This document shows, in pieces, positions 1 through 7,590 of a DNA stretch of 60,964 bases; the stretch's first letter is position 1, and every line of letters starts with the position of its first letter. The stretch covers positions 1-60,964 of the forward strand of contig CAIQHG010000054.1 in NCBI GenBank assembly GCA_903871545.1, written 5' to 3'. The DNA comes from an uncultured Burkholderiales bacterium (lineage in GTDB: Bacteria > Pseudomonadota > Gammaproteobacteria > Burkholderiales > Burkholderiaceae_C). A program made the position numbers and the translations under genes. Below the pieces are notes generated by a model that worked only from the letters and a program-made list of their open reading frames with translations, was not told where the DNA came from and did no database searches.

Positions 1-24
1 AAAAATGTATATACGGAGTCCAGT

Positions 25-660
25 TTGATTACGAAAGATTACTATAAATTATTGGGACTTTTGCCCCATGCAGATGAGGTGGTGGTAAAGGCGGCTTACA
101 AAGCACTTGCACAAAAAAACCACCCTGATAAGCACCCAGAGCAAAAGGTGCAACAAAACAAAGTAATGAGCGAGTTAAACGAGGCTTTTGCAGTTTTGGG
201 CTCAAAGGCGAATCGCAAAGCTTATGATCAGCGATTAGAAAAATTCACTCAAACAAAGCAAACCGCCCAAGCAGATCATAAAAAACAGAGTTCAGATAGC
301 AACAACTCAACCTCAAAACAGGGGGCAGACTCTGATGTTGGCGCCTCTCAAAGTCACCAACATGCTCATGCTCATGCTCATGCTCATGCTCATGCTCATG
401 CTCAGGCCCGGGCAAGGGAGAACTCAAACGAACGCGCAAACCCAACCACAAGGGTGGAGCAAGAGATTATCGAAAAACTTAAGCAAAATCAAATAGATGA
501 GTACGAATTGATCAATCTGTTTGAGAAAACTTTTTCTTTAAAAATAGAGGTAAAAAATGGATATATCAACAATTACTCATACAAAAAAGAAGGTAAAGTA
601 CACGTACTAAATTTTGAAAACATTAAGATCCAGTTAATTGAGCACTTAAATGTTGCCTAA
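25..660 (+). CDS. J-domain (DnaJ-like) protein with His-Ala repeat
   Basis: An N-terminal J domain (about residues 4-70) carries the diagnostic HPD tripeptide inside KNHPDKHPEQ, so it should stimulate the ATPase of an Hsp70 partner. It lacks the Gly/Phe region, zinc fingers and C-terminal substrate domains of full DnaJ, so it is a type III co-chaperone. A Gln/Ser/His-rich linker with seven consecutive His-Ala pairs follows, then a charged C-terminal segment of about 70 residues with no family I recognise. The TTG start at 25 is preceded by GGAG at 15-18, and the J domain begins at once. The next gene, on the same strand after 24 bases, is probably co-transcribed. Confidence 0.8.
   Translation: MITKDYYKLLGLLPHADEVVVKAAYKALAQKNHPDKHPEQKVQQNKVMSELNEAFAVLGSKANRKAYDQRLEKFTQTKQTAQADHKKQSSDSNNSTSKQGADSDVGASQSHQHAHAHAHAHAHAHAQARARENSNERANPTTRVEQEIIEKLKQNQIDEYELINLFEKTFSLKIEVKNGYINNYSYKKEGKVHVLNFENIKIQLIEHLNVA
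361..402 (+). repeat. CATGCT x7 hexanucleotide repeat
   Basis: Seven perfect tandem copies of CATGCT encode seven His-Ala pairs in the J-domain protein. Because the unit is six bases, gain or loss of a copy keeps the frame and only changes the length of the His-rich linker. Confidence 0.95.
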
Positions 661-684
661 TTTTTAACCATTCTAAAAAAATTT

Positions 685-1464
685 ATGCCTTACCCTTTTG
701 AAACCACATCCCCAAGACAGGCTGAGCTCAATTTATTCAAGACTAAACTTCCACACATTACCGCCTCCATTCAAGAGCTATTCCGGGCGATGAGTGTTTC
801 ATACCGGAGTATTGAACAAAAAGACATATTTGGAAAATATGGAGGACTCAGACGTGACAACGGGTTTGAGACTGCATTGAACCTGATGTGGGTTGCGATG
901 CTAAACGATCAAATTATTCAAACAGATGCAGATGTATTAACCTTTATCAGTAAGTTGCGCGTTTTATGCCTGAAGTGGTATCAATTTGGAAATAGTTTAG
1001 ATTCCTGCCTATTCTTCGGTTACTTTTTCTACCTCTTCTATAACCAATCTAAATTTATCGTAAGAGACCAGATTAGAGATCTGAAGATGCTTATAGACAA
1101 CGACAACACCGTAACCCAAGACAACGCAATTCAAGCTCTTTTAAAACCCACTCACTCTACCTCATGGTATCAAAGCGAGCTAGGCATTGGAGATAAATTG
1201 ACATCCATCTTCATCTCCAACGTAGACTTGGTGAAAGTGGAGCTGCCACTGCCGGGTTATCAAATTACTTTTCAACACAGTTTGCAATACGATCTGAGGG
1301 CGCCAAATTTTATAAATAGAGAGCACATTGAAGTGCCTTTTAAAAAAGACGGTAAGGTTATTATTTCATGCCCCTCTTGCGCACAGCGCTGCAGGGGCAA
1401 ACTATTCACCCACTTAGAGATGACCTGCCCCAAATGCTCTCAAACCTGGGTCCAGACCATCTAA
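685..1464 (+). CDS. Unknown protein with C-terminal zinc ribbon
   Basis: 259 residues. I do not recognise the first 220 residues, which look alpha-helical with an aromatic stretch around 105-120 (CLFFGYFFYLFYNQ) that could be a buried helix rather than a true membrane segment. The C-terminus has paired Cys motifs, CPSC and CPKC, separated by a Lys/Arg/His-containing loop. This is the layout of a small zinc ribbon. It lies 24 bases after the J-domain gene on the same strand, so the two are likely one transcription unit, and it may be a partner or client adaptor of that co-chaperone (inference). Confidence 0.7.
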   Translation: MPYPFETTSPRQAELNLFKTKLPHITASIQELFRAMSVSYRSIEQKDIFGKYGGLRRDNGFETALNLMWVAMLNDQIIQTDADVLTFISKLRVLCLKWYQFGNSLDSCLFFGYFFYLFYNQSKFIVRDQIRDLKMLIDNDNTVTQDNAIQALLKPTHSTSWYQSELGIGDKLTSIFISNVDLVKVELPLPGYQITFQHSLQYDLRAPNFINREHIEVPFKKDGKVIISCPSCAQRCRGKLFTHLEMTCPKCSQTWVQTI

Positions 1465-1520
1465 TGCACACCTGAGTAAATAGATATTCATACATCAAGG
1501 CATCCAACTTGAGAGCCGTT

Positions 1521-1590
1521 TAATGCGTTTGATGCGATTTAATGCGATTTGATTCGGTTGGACGCGATTGGACGCGATTGGACGCGTTAA
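1521..1590. repeat. Degenerate 10-bp tandem repeat, seven units
   Basis: Seven successive 10-base blocks in perfect phase read TAATGCGTTT, GATGCGATTT, AATGCGATTT, GATTCGGTTG, GACGCGATTG, GACGCGATTG, GACGCGTTAA. The core GCG recurs every 10 bases, about one helical turn. It lies in the intergenic gap between the zinc-ribbon gene and the convergent unknown gene that ends at 1642. Confidence 0.85.
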
Positions 1591-1641
1591 ATGAATACTA
1601 AATACGCCCTTGTTCAGAGCAATAAAAGAAGCAACAAATAA

Positions 1642-2844
1642 TTAGGCTACTATATTAACCCACTGGCCCTGCGCGGGCGCAGACATTAAATTTCTTTGAA
1701 TTTCTTGTAACGCTGTTTGCAGTGTGGACGCCGTTACTGTTGTACTCAGGCCCATCGAGGTAAATAAGCTGTTCGCACTTTGAATCAAAGAGTCAAGGGC
1801 CGCAATTGTGTTGTTGCTAACGCTAGCTTGAGACATTTGAGCGTTTTGGGACTGGTTAATTACTAAATTATCAATCATAGATTGAACGCTTGAGGAGATC
1901 CGATCAATCACCCAGCCTTGAGTGTTAGATATATTTTGAGATGTACTTTGGGCATCGGTCGGTAGGGAATGGGAGTTGCTTGCGTAGGTATTAGGCAAGG
2001 CGCTAGGCAAGGAGTTGCCCCCTGCAGGCTCTGTATTCGAGGAGGCTTGATAGGGCTGTGCGCTGGAGAGATTTGCCTGACCTGTTAAATTAGAACTTAC
2101 AAGGTCAGTAGGAGCGAGACCGGATGAAAGATCAATTTGATTAGAATTTTCAACGGGCTGAAAAGTTGATCCAAATTGAGAGTTAGGCGGAGAGTTAGGC
2201 GAAGTCATTGTTCCATTTTGTGCGCTATTTCCTAGACCTTGGGTCTGATTTGCAAACTGAACACCAAGCGCTGGAGATGACTGAATAGTTGAGAGATTCG
2301 TTTGAGATTGAACCGTATAAACTAACGTATTTACAAACGAATTGATTTGGGCTGCAGCAGAATTTGCAAGTATTCCAGACGAAGACTTCTCTGAAATCAA
2401 TGCATTGACATTACTGCTCGGACCAGGGCCTTGACCACTCGTCAGTTGATCGTTAAGAGCTTGGGTAATTGTGTTTTTTATAACTGAATATATCTTAGGC
2501 GAAAAGACCTCAGCGCTTTGAGCCCCTGAATCTGCTTGGTGAGCAACAGTGTTGTTAGAAGCATTTGACGCGTCTCCAAGCGCACCGGCTCCACCATACG
2601 GGACAACTGCGTAGGAATCTGAGGCCACAGTGTTGATTAGCGAATTGGACCCCGCTGAAACGTTTGCTGGAATTTGTGGTGAAGAATTGGACAAATAGGA
2701 GTTAATGACAGATGTCCTTACCGCAGGAGCGCTAGGCTCCATATTGATAACATCGAGCCCCTGAGTCAAAGATCGTGAGGACAGAAAATCCTGGCCAAGC
2801 GCTTCGTAACTGGAAGACCTAGAGTAAGGTGGTATGACGTTCAT
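1642..2844 (-). CDS. Ser/Asn/Gln-rich protein of unknown function
   Basis: 400 residues, strongly biased to Ser, Asn, Ala, Gln and Thr, without cysteine and with only three lysines. There is no signal peptide or membrane segment. Mostly disordered low-complexity sequence (about 190-310) is flanked by stretches that could form amphipathic helices (about 115-185 and 310-390). Such composition is seen in secreted or structural proteins such as hook-length or needle-associated proteins, but no motif supports a specific role. A long AT-rich leader (2845-3184) lies upstream. It is transcribed convergently with the J-domain operon. The long uninterrupted frame supports it being real; its function is unknown. 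Confidence 0.6.
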   Translation of the reverse strand: MNVIPPYSRSSSYEALGQDFLSSRSLTQGLDVINMEPSAPAVRTSVINSYLSNSSPQIPANVSAGSNSLINTVASDSYAVVPYGGAGALGDASNASNNTVAHQADSGAQSAEVFSPKIYSVIKNTITQALNDQLTSGQGPGPSSNVNALISEKSSSGILANSAAAQINSFVNTLVYTVQSQTNLSTIQSSPALGVQFANQTQGLGNSAQNGTMTSPNSPPNSQFGSTFQPVENSNQIDLSSGLAPTDLVSSNLTGQANLSSAQPYQASSNTEPAGGNSLPSALPNTYASNSHSLPTDAQSTSQNISNTQGWVIDRISSSVQSMIDNLVINQSQNAQMSQASVSNNTIAALDSLIQSANSLFTSMGLSTTVTASTLQTALQEIQRNLMSAPAQGQWVNIVA

Positions 2845-3184
2845 CTTTTAATTAAGTAGCTTCGCACTCGCTCGACGATACAAACCCAAACATTTAACCC
2901 CCTATGATACTTATTTTGCCTTTAAATAGATAGTAAATTGATCACCATTTTTGAACTTTTTTGTGTTTTCAACACAAAATTGACTTTAAATTTACCTCAA
3001 AATACTCGATTGATCCTCTTAATCTAAAGTCCAAAACTGTTATTTAGCTCACGACAAAAACTTTTTTAGGTTAGAAAACTCGATAAAAAGCTTCTTTTTG
3101 GTAGATTTAGACAAAAAATCTTCAAAAAAAGTTTAAAAATCCCCGGGCAGCATATTTTGAGCGGACTACGGTTTAAGATCACTC
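2845..3184. other. AT-rich divergent intergenic region with an inverted repeat
   Basis: The gap lies between two divergently transcribed genes and must hold promoters for both. An inverted repeat, TTTTGTGTT (2959-2967) and AACACAAAA (2971-2979) with a 3-base loop, lies about 115-135 bases upstream of the minus-strand start. It has too few G/C pairs for a convincing terminator and could be a regulator-binding dyad. I see no small gene here. Confidence 0.5.
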
Positions 3185-3550
3185 ATGAAACGAACATTCC
3201 AACTGCATATTGAGGGTAAAAAACCCGAACGCGTTTTAGACTCCATCAAACATGAAGTCAGAAAATACCTTAAAAGAGAGAGAAGACGGGTCTTGCCAGA
3301 GGGCTCGGACTTTTGGGATTTTGATTGTAAATTTGGTGTCGCCGAGGAAAATGCAGAGGTCGTGCACCTATCCACTCTTATAGCCCATATTGATGACATA
3401 TCTAAAAATGCAGGCTCTCAGTTGTATGTGGAAATTATTGCCATACCCAAGAAAAGAAAACCTCGCCAGCCAATTCCAGAAGAAGGAAGTGACCCGCTTT
3501 CGCCCCCAAGCAATCAAACAGATAATGACACCGGATCAGCGACTAAGTAA
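3185..3550 (+). CDS. DUF6172-like small conserved protein
   Basis: 121 residues. The segment from 20 to 52, with KHEVRKYLKRERRR and then PEGSDFWDFDCKFG, resembles the small conserved proteobacterial family I know as DUF6172; the assignment is from memory of its pattern. It is basic in the N-terminal half with a Pro/Ser-rich tail and no signal or membrane segment. Function is unknown. It is a single gene, convergent with nadE. Confidence 0.6.
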   Translation: MKRTFQLHIEGKKPERVLDSIKHEVRKYLKRERRRVLPEGSDFWDFDCKFGVAEENAEVVHLSTLIAHIDDISKNAGSQLYVEIIAIPKKRKPRQPIPEEGSDPLSPPSNQTDNDTGSATK

Positions 3551-3592
3551 TCCAGGCTCTCAATAATCCCGTATTCCCTTATTTCTTTAAGT

Positions 3593-3612
3593 CCAGCGAA
3601 AGAAAGCGCTGG
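3593..3612. terminator. Possible hairpin between convergent genes
   Basis: CCAGCG (3593-3598) pairs with CGCTGG (3607-3612) around an 8-base A-rich loop, between the convergent DUF6172-like gene and nadE. No clear T-run follows on either strand, so it is at best a weak terminator. Confidence 0.35.
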
Positions 3613-3622
3613 CCTGAAATAT

Positions 3623-5350
3623 CTAGCCTTTGAAACTGTTAGTGATGGGATAGCGCCAATCTTTCCCAAAACTGCGGTGGGTCACACGAATACCTATTGG
3701 AGACTGTCTTCTTTTGTACTCGTTTATCTTGATCAAATGCGTTACTCGCTCTACATCCGGTCTGTTAAAGCCGGCTTGTACGATTTCCTCTACCTCCATA
3801 TCTTGCTCCATGTAGCGCTCCAAGATCGCGTCTAGTACATCATAGGGAGGAAGACTGTCTTGGTCAGTTTGGTCAGGCCTGAGCTCTGCACTTGGGGGGC
3901 GAGTGATGATCCGCTCTGGAATAGGGTTCATGCCCTGTTTGAAAGGATCATTTAAATTTCTCCATCTCGCCAGCTTAAAGACGGTTGTTTTAGCCACATC
4001 CTTTATGACTGCAAAGCCACCCGCCATATCCCCGTAAAGCGTGCAGTAACCGGTCGCCATTTCACTTTTGTTTCCTGTGGTTAGCACAATAGCTCCCTTT
4101 TTATTTGAGATCGCCATCAACATGGTACCCCTGATGCGGGCTTGTATGTTTTCCTCAGCGGTGCCAATTGGGAGACCTGTAAATTCGGTTTCAAGGGATT
4201 TTAAAAATGCGTCGAATTCTGGGCGTATGCTGATCTCATCGTATTGAACCCCAAGCCTATTTGCCATCTCACTTGCATCCAACCAACTTATCTCAGCCGT
4301 ATAAGGGGACGGCATCATCACGGCACGCACTTTGTTTGCCCCGAGTGCGTCCACTGCTATAGCAAGAACAACAGCTGAATCGATCCCCCCAGATAAGCCA
4401 ATTAGGACTCCAGGAAATCTATTTTTCTCAATATAATCACGAACCCCGTGGACAAGCGCACGCCACAAATCAAGCTCAGCAGAGCAATCCGGTTCAATTG
4501 AGCCGCTCAGACTTAGTTGGCTTTGAGGTGTGCTTGGGGAGGTGCTTGAGGGGGCAAAAAGCATTGGTGGTGAGGAATTATTTTGTGACACCCTTATCTC
4601 AAACAGTTCCTCCTCAAAGCTTTTGGCTCTTGCAACCAATTCGCCCCAAGCATTTATGGCAAAGGACCTGCCCTCAAATACAACCTCATCTTGTCCCCCA
4701 ACCATGTGTGCATAAACTAAAGGTAATTGGGTCTGCAGCACTCGCTCCCTCATTGCCTGCTCACGCTCGTGAACCTTGCCCACATGAAAAGGAGATGCGT
4801 TTAAGACAACCAATATCTGTGCGCCGGCCTTAGCACTTGACAAAGCAGGGCCCTCAAACCAAGCATCCTCACAAATTAGTAAGCCTATTTTGACCCCCAT
4901 GACCTCAAATACGCAGGGCTCTATTCCAGGCTCAAAATATCTTCTTTCGTCAAACACTTGATAATTGGGCAGTTCTCGTTTAGCGTAATGGGCAACGGTT
5001 TTCCCCTCACAGATAACGCTTGCTCTGTTTTGGCGCCTGGGGGTTGTGACGGAGCGCGTTCTAAGGTCACCCCCGGTTGGGTGCCCAACCACAACATACA
5101 GATCTTTTAAAGAAGCTAATTCTCTGCTAATGTGTTTTAAAGCTTCATCGCAAATTTTGACAAAGGAGGGCCTCAAAAACAAATCCTCACAGGCATACCC
5201 GCACAAAGAAAGCTCAGGGGTGAGGACCAAGTTGGCCCCATTTGCATATGCGGTTTTTGCGGCATCAATGATTTTTTTTGCGTTGCCGTAAATATCGCCC
5301 ACGACATAGTTAAGTTGGGCAATACAAATTTTTTGCATTAGAGACGTCAT
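3623..5350 (-). CDS. nadE: Glutamine-dependent NAD+ synthetase
   Basis: Catalyses ATP-dependent amidation of nicotinic acid adenine dinucleotide to NAD+, using ammonia released from glutamine. The N-terminal nitrilase-type glutaminase domain (about 1-265) shows the Glu-Lys-Cys triad in LTPELSLCG, AKRELPNYQ and LLICEDAW. The C-terminal synthetase domain carries the PP-loop LSGGIDSA. The length of 575 aa is normal for the fused enzyme. The family usually begins MxKIxxAQLN, so the ATG four codons in (first base at 5338) is at least as likely a start; neither has a strong ribosome site. It is divergent from the FemAB-like gene. Confidence 0.93.
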   Translation of the reverse strand: MTSLMQKICIAQLNYVVGDIYGNAKKIIDAAKTAYANGANLVLTPELSLCGYACEDLFLRPSFVKICDEALKHISRELASLKDLYVVVGHPTGGDLRTRSVTTPRRQNRASVICEGKTVAHYAKRELPNYQVFDERRYFEPGIEPCVFEVMGVKIGLLICEDAWFEGPALSSAKAGAQILVVLNASPFHVGKVHEREQAMRERVLQTQLPLVYAHMVGGQDEVVFEGRSFAINAWGELVARAKSFEEELFEIRVSQNNSSPPMLFAPSSTSPSTPQSQLSLSGSIEPDCSAELDLWRALVHGVRDYIEKNRFPGVLIGLSGGIDSAVVLAIAVDALGANKVRAVMMPSPYTAEISWLDASEMANRLGVQYDEISIRPEFDAFLKSLETEFTGLPIGTAEENIQARIRGTMLMAISNKKGAIVLTTGNKSEMATGYCTLYGDMAGGFAVIKDVAKTTVFKLARWRNLNDPFKQGMNPIPERIITRPPSAELRPDQTDQDSLPPYDVLDAILERYMEQDMEVEEIVQAGFNRPDVERVTHLIKINEYKRRQSPIGIRVTHRSFGKDWRYPITNSFKG

Positions 5351-5457
5351 AATTTGAACATAAAAAAATAAAACTTATAAATACAATTTCGCTTCAGCAT
5401 AATACAAAATATGAAAACGCGCTTGATGACCACACAGTAAAGTTAAAACAAACCAAC

Positions 5458-6654
5458 ATGTCCCCCACACCAGTTTCCAATCACGATTATGACATCCAAG
5501 TGCACCACAGCACCTCGCAAATCGACGCAGCCGAATGGAACCAGCTGCTGAGCGCACAATCAAACCCAACCCCCTTCATGAAGTATGAGTACTTGCATGC
5601 AATGGAGCACAGCTTAAGTGCTACCCAAGAGACGGGATGGAGTACACGGTTCATCACCATACACCGGGACCAGGTGTTGATTGCGGCTTGCCCCATGTAC
5701 CTAAAGACACACTCTTATGGTGAGTTCGTATTTGACTGGGCATGGGCAAGCGCCTACCAGCAACACGGCCTCCCCTACTACCCTAAGGCGCTCGTTGCGA
5801 TCCCCTTTACTCCCGTTCCAGGAACAAGGCTAATGGCTGTAGATGAGGAGTCTAAAGAATTGCTCTCAATAGTCATCAAAACTTGGGTAAAGGAGCACAA
5901 TCTCTCTTCTGTGCATCTTTTATTTGGCTCTGAGGATGACTTAAATGTATGCGCTAAAAATAAGTATATGCTTAGACACACTGTGCAGTTTCATTGGCAA
6001 AACGCAGGATTCTCAGACTTCAATGATTTTTTGAGCAGCCTTAACCAAGAAAAAAGAAAAAAAATCAAACAAGAAAAAGCACGTGTTGCAAAAGCAGGCG
6101 TCACTTTCATCTCCAAAGAGGGGCCCCATATTTCGCAGGAGGACTGGGCTTTCTTTTACAAATGTTACGAGCAAACGTACTACGAGCATGGTAACGCACC
6201 GTATCTGACTCGAGAGTTTTTTGAGAGCATGAGAAATACGATGGCTCATAATTGGGTGCTCTTTATCGCAACCAAAGATCAGGAAAGAATCGCGTGTAGC
6301 CTGGTGGCAGTCTCCGACGCAGGCGCGTACGACAGGGAACTTGGGGGTGAAAATGTATCCAACAACAGAGTTGCTTATGGGCGCTATTGGGGTGCATTAG
6401 AAAGAGTTGATTGCTTGCACTTTGAGGCCTGTTATTACGCGCCTATTGAATGGTGCATACACAACCACATCACTCGCTTTGAGGGGGGCGCACAAGGAGA
6501 GCACAAAATGGCCAGAGCCTTAATGCCCGTTAAAACCAGCAGCGCTCATTACTTGGTAAACCCCTCTTTTTCATCTGCTGTTCAAATTTTCTTGACCGGG
6601 AAGAACAAGGCATCGAAAACTACATGGAAGACTTGGAGAGAAGAACCCCGCTGA
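5458..6654 (+). CDS. FemAB-like GNAT acyltransferase (DUF482 family)
   Basis: 398 residues resembling the family called peptidoglycan biosynthesis protein / FemAB_like (PF04339), a double-GNAT fold. Family-typical segments are the N-terminal WNQL...TPFMKYEYLHAME, the basic LNQEKRKKIKQEKARV in the middle, and FEGGAQGEHKMARALMPV near the end. The substrate is not established for this family; tRNA-dependent or acyl-CoA-dependent N-acylation is inferred from the fold. No signal peptide, so cytoplasmic. Its stop codon lies inside a terminator hairpin, so it is probably monocistronic. Confidence 0.75.
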   Translation: MSPTPVSNHDYDIQVHHSTSQIDAAEWNQLLSAQSNPTPFMKYEYLHAMEHSLSATQETGWSTRFITIHRDQVLIAACPMYLKTHSYGEFVFDWAWASAYQQHGLPYYPKALVAIPFTPVPGTRLMAVDEESKELLSIVIKTWVKEHNLSSVHLLFGSEDDLNVCAKNKYMLRHTVQFHWQNAGFSDFNDFLSSLNQEKRKKIKQEKARVAKAGVTFISKEGPHISQEDWAFFYKCYEQTYYEHGNAPYLTREFFESMRNTMAHNWVLFIATKDQERIACSLVAVSDAGAYDRELGGENVSNNRVAYGRYWGALERVDCLHFEACYYAPIEWCIHNHITRFEGGAQGEHKMARALMPVKTSSAHYLVNPSFSSAVQIFLTGKNKASKTTWKTWREEPR

Positions 6655-6664
6655 AGGGGGTTTT
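6644..6664 (+). terminator. Rho-independent terminator of the FemAB-like gene
   Basis: AACCCC (6644-6649) pairs with GGGGTT (6657-6662), followed by T residues. The TGA stop (6652-6654) sits in the loop, so the hairpin overlaps the end of the coding sequence. Confidence 0.7.
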
Positions 6665-6697
6665 GCTAACTTAATTCTTAGGCTTGTATTTTTTGGT

Positions 6698-7237
6698 TTA
6701 TTTAGAGGGTTTTTCTTTGTAGGCCTGGATGCCCGCCATGATTTCTGCCTTGGCAGACTCAGGGCCCTCCCAACCAATGATTTTGACCCACTTTCCCATC
6801 TCAAGATCTTTATAGTGCTCAAAGAAGTGGGAGATGGTTTTAAGTCTCAAAGGATTTAAATCTTCTGGTTTTTTCCATTGAGAGTAGATGGAGAGAATTT
6901 TATCGGTTGGTACAGCAAGGACCTTTCCGTCTTCACCAGCCTCGTCCAACATCTTTAAAATTCCAATAGGGCGACAAGTAACGACAACACCTGGAAATAA
7001 TGGGACAGGCGTAATGACGAGCACGTCCACCGGGTCACCGTCACCACTAATGGTATGGGGCACATAACCATAATTAGTGGGATAGTGCATGGACGTGCTC
7101 ATGAAGCGGTCTACGAAAATTGCCCCAGTTTCTTTATCAACTTCGTATTTAATAGGGTCAGCGTTCATTGGGATTTCAATGATGACGTTGAATTCTTCAG
7201 GAGCGTTTGAACCGTAGGTAACGTTATCTAGTGACAT
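6698..7237 (-). CDS. ppa: Soluble family I inorganic pyrophosphatase
   Basis: Hydrolyses pyrophosphate to phosphate in the cytoplasm, pulling biosynthetic reactions forward. 179 aa is typical of the hexameric bacterial enzyme. Signature segments include FIVDRF-like FVDRFMSTSMHYPTNYG and the metal-binding DGDPVDVLVI with the three conserved aspartates. It is divergent from the membrane pyrophosphatase gene hppA. Its leader carries two hairpins, one followed by a T-run (see 7262-7311), so expression may be attenuated. Confidence 0.95.
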   Translation of the reverse strand: MSLDNVTYGSNAPEEFNVIIEIPMNADPIKYEVDKETGAIFVDRFMSTSMHYPTNYGYVPHTISGDGDPVDVLVITPVPLFPGVVVTCRPIGILKMLDEAGEDGKVLAVPTDKILSIYSQWKKPEDLNPLRLKTISHFFEHYKDLEMGKWVKIIGWEGPESAKAEIMAGIQAYKEKPSK

Positions 7238-7261
7238 GTTTAATCTTAATGTTTATTTTTA

Positions 7262-7311
7262 ATTAAAAAAAGAGCCCTCCCACCTGGGCTAATTCAAGGA
7301 CAAACCCTTGA
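7262..7311 (-). promoter_or_regulatory. Terminator-like double hairpin in the ppa leader
   Basis: Read on the minus strand, a hairpin (TCAAGG/CCTTGA, 7311-7294) is followed by a second one (AGCCC/GGGCT, 7290-7273) and then C plus seven T (7272-7265). The T-run ends about 27 bases before the ppa ATG at 7237. With no gene upstream on that strand for 350 bases, this is either an attenuator within the ppa leader or a terminator of an unseen short transcript. I see no fluoride-riboswitch consensus in the leader. Confidence 0.5.
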
Positions 7312-7590
7312 TTGCGTTTAAAGCGAGTGCTTTACCCAATAGGATTAACCCCTATTTTACAGATCCTTTGGCGAGAAAAAACAGATTTAACGCTTTTGAT
7401 GTCGTACATTGAAAAAGTTGGACGCCAAAAGCCATTGATAAAAGCTTTTAATGTCCATTTAGGTATGAGTTAAATATGTGAACGAAGGAGAACGGTTAAT
7501 CATTTTGGATGCACTTTGAACATAATTTGGGCATCCTTTGAGCCAACTGACTCCTTTGTTTAATTTGAGAGTTAACCAAGGAGAGAAGAT

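Noticed and set aside
245..451. Minus-strand His-Glu repeat frame
   Set aside because: Antisense reading of the CATGCT repeat in the J-domain gene.
7238..7590. Fluoride riboswitch upstream of ppa or hppA
   Set aside because: No GGCGATGG-type start or matching pseudoknot sequence found on either strand.
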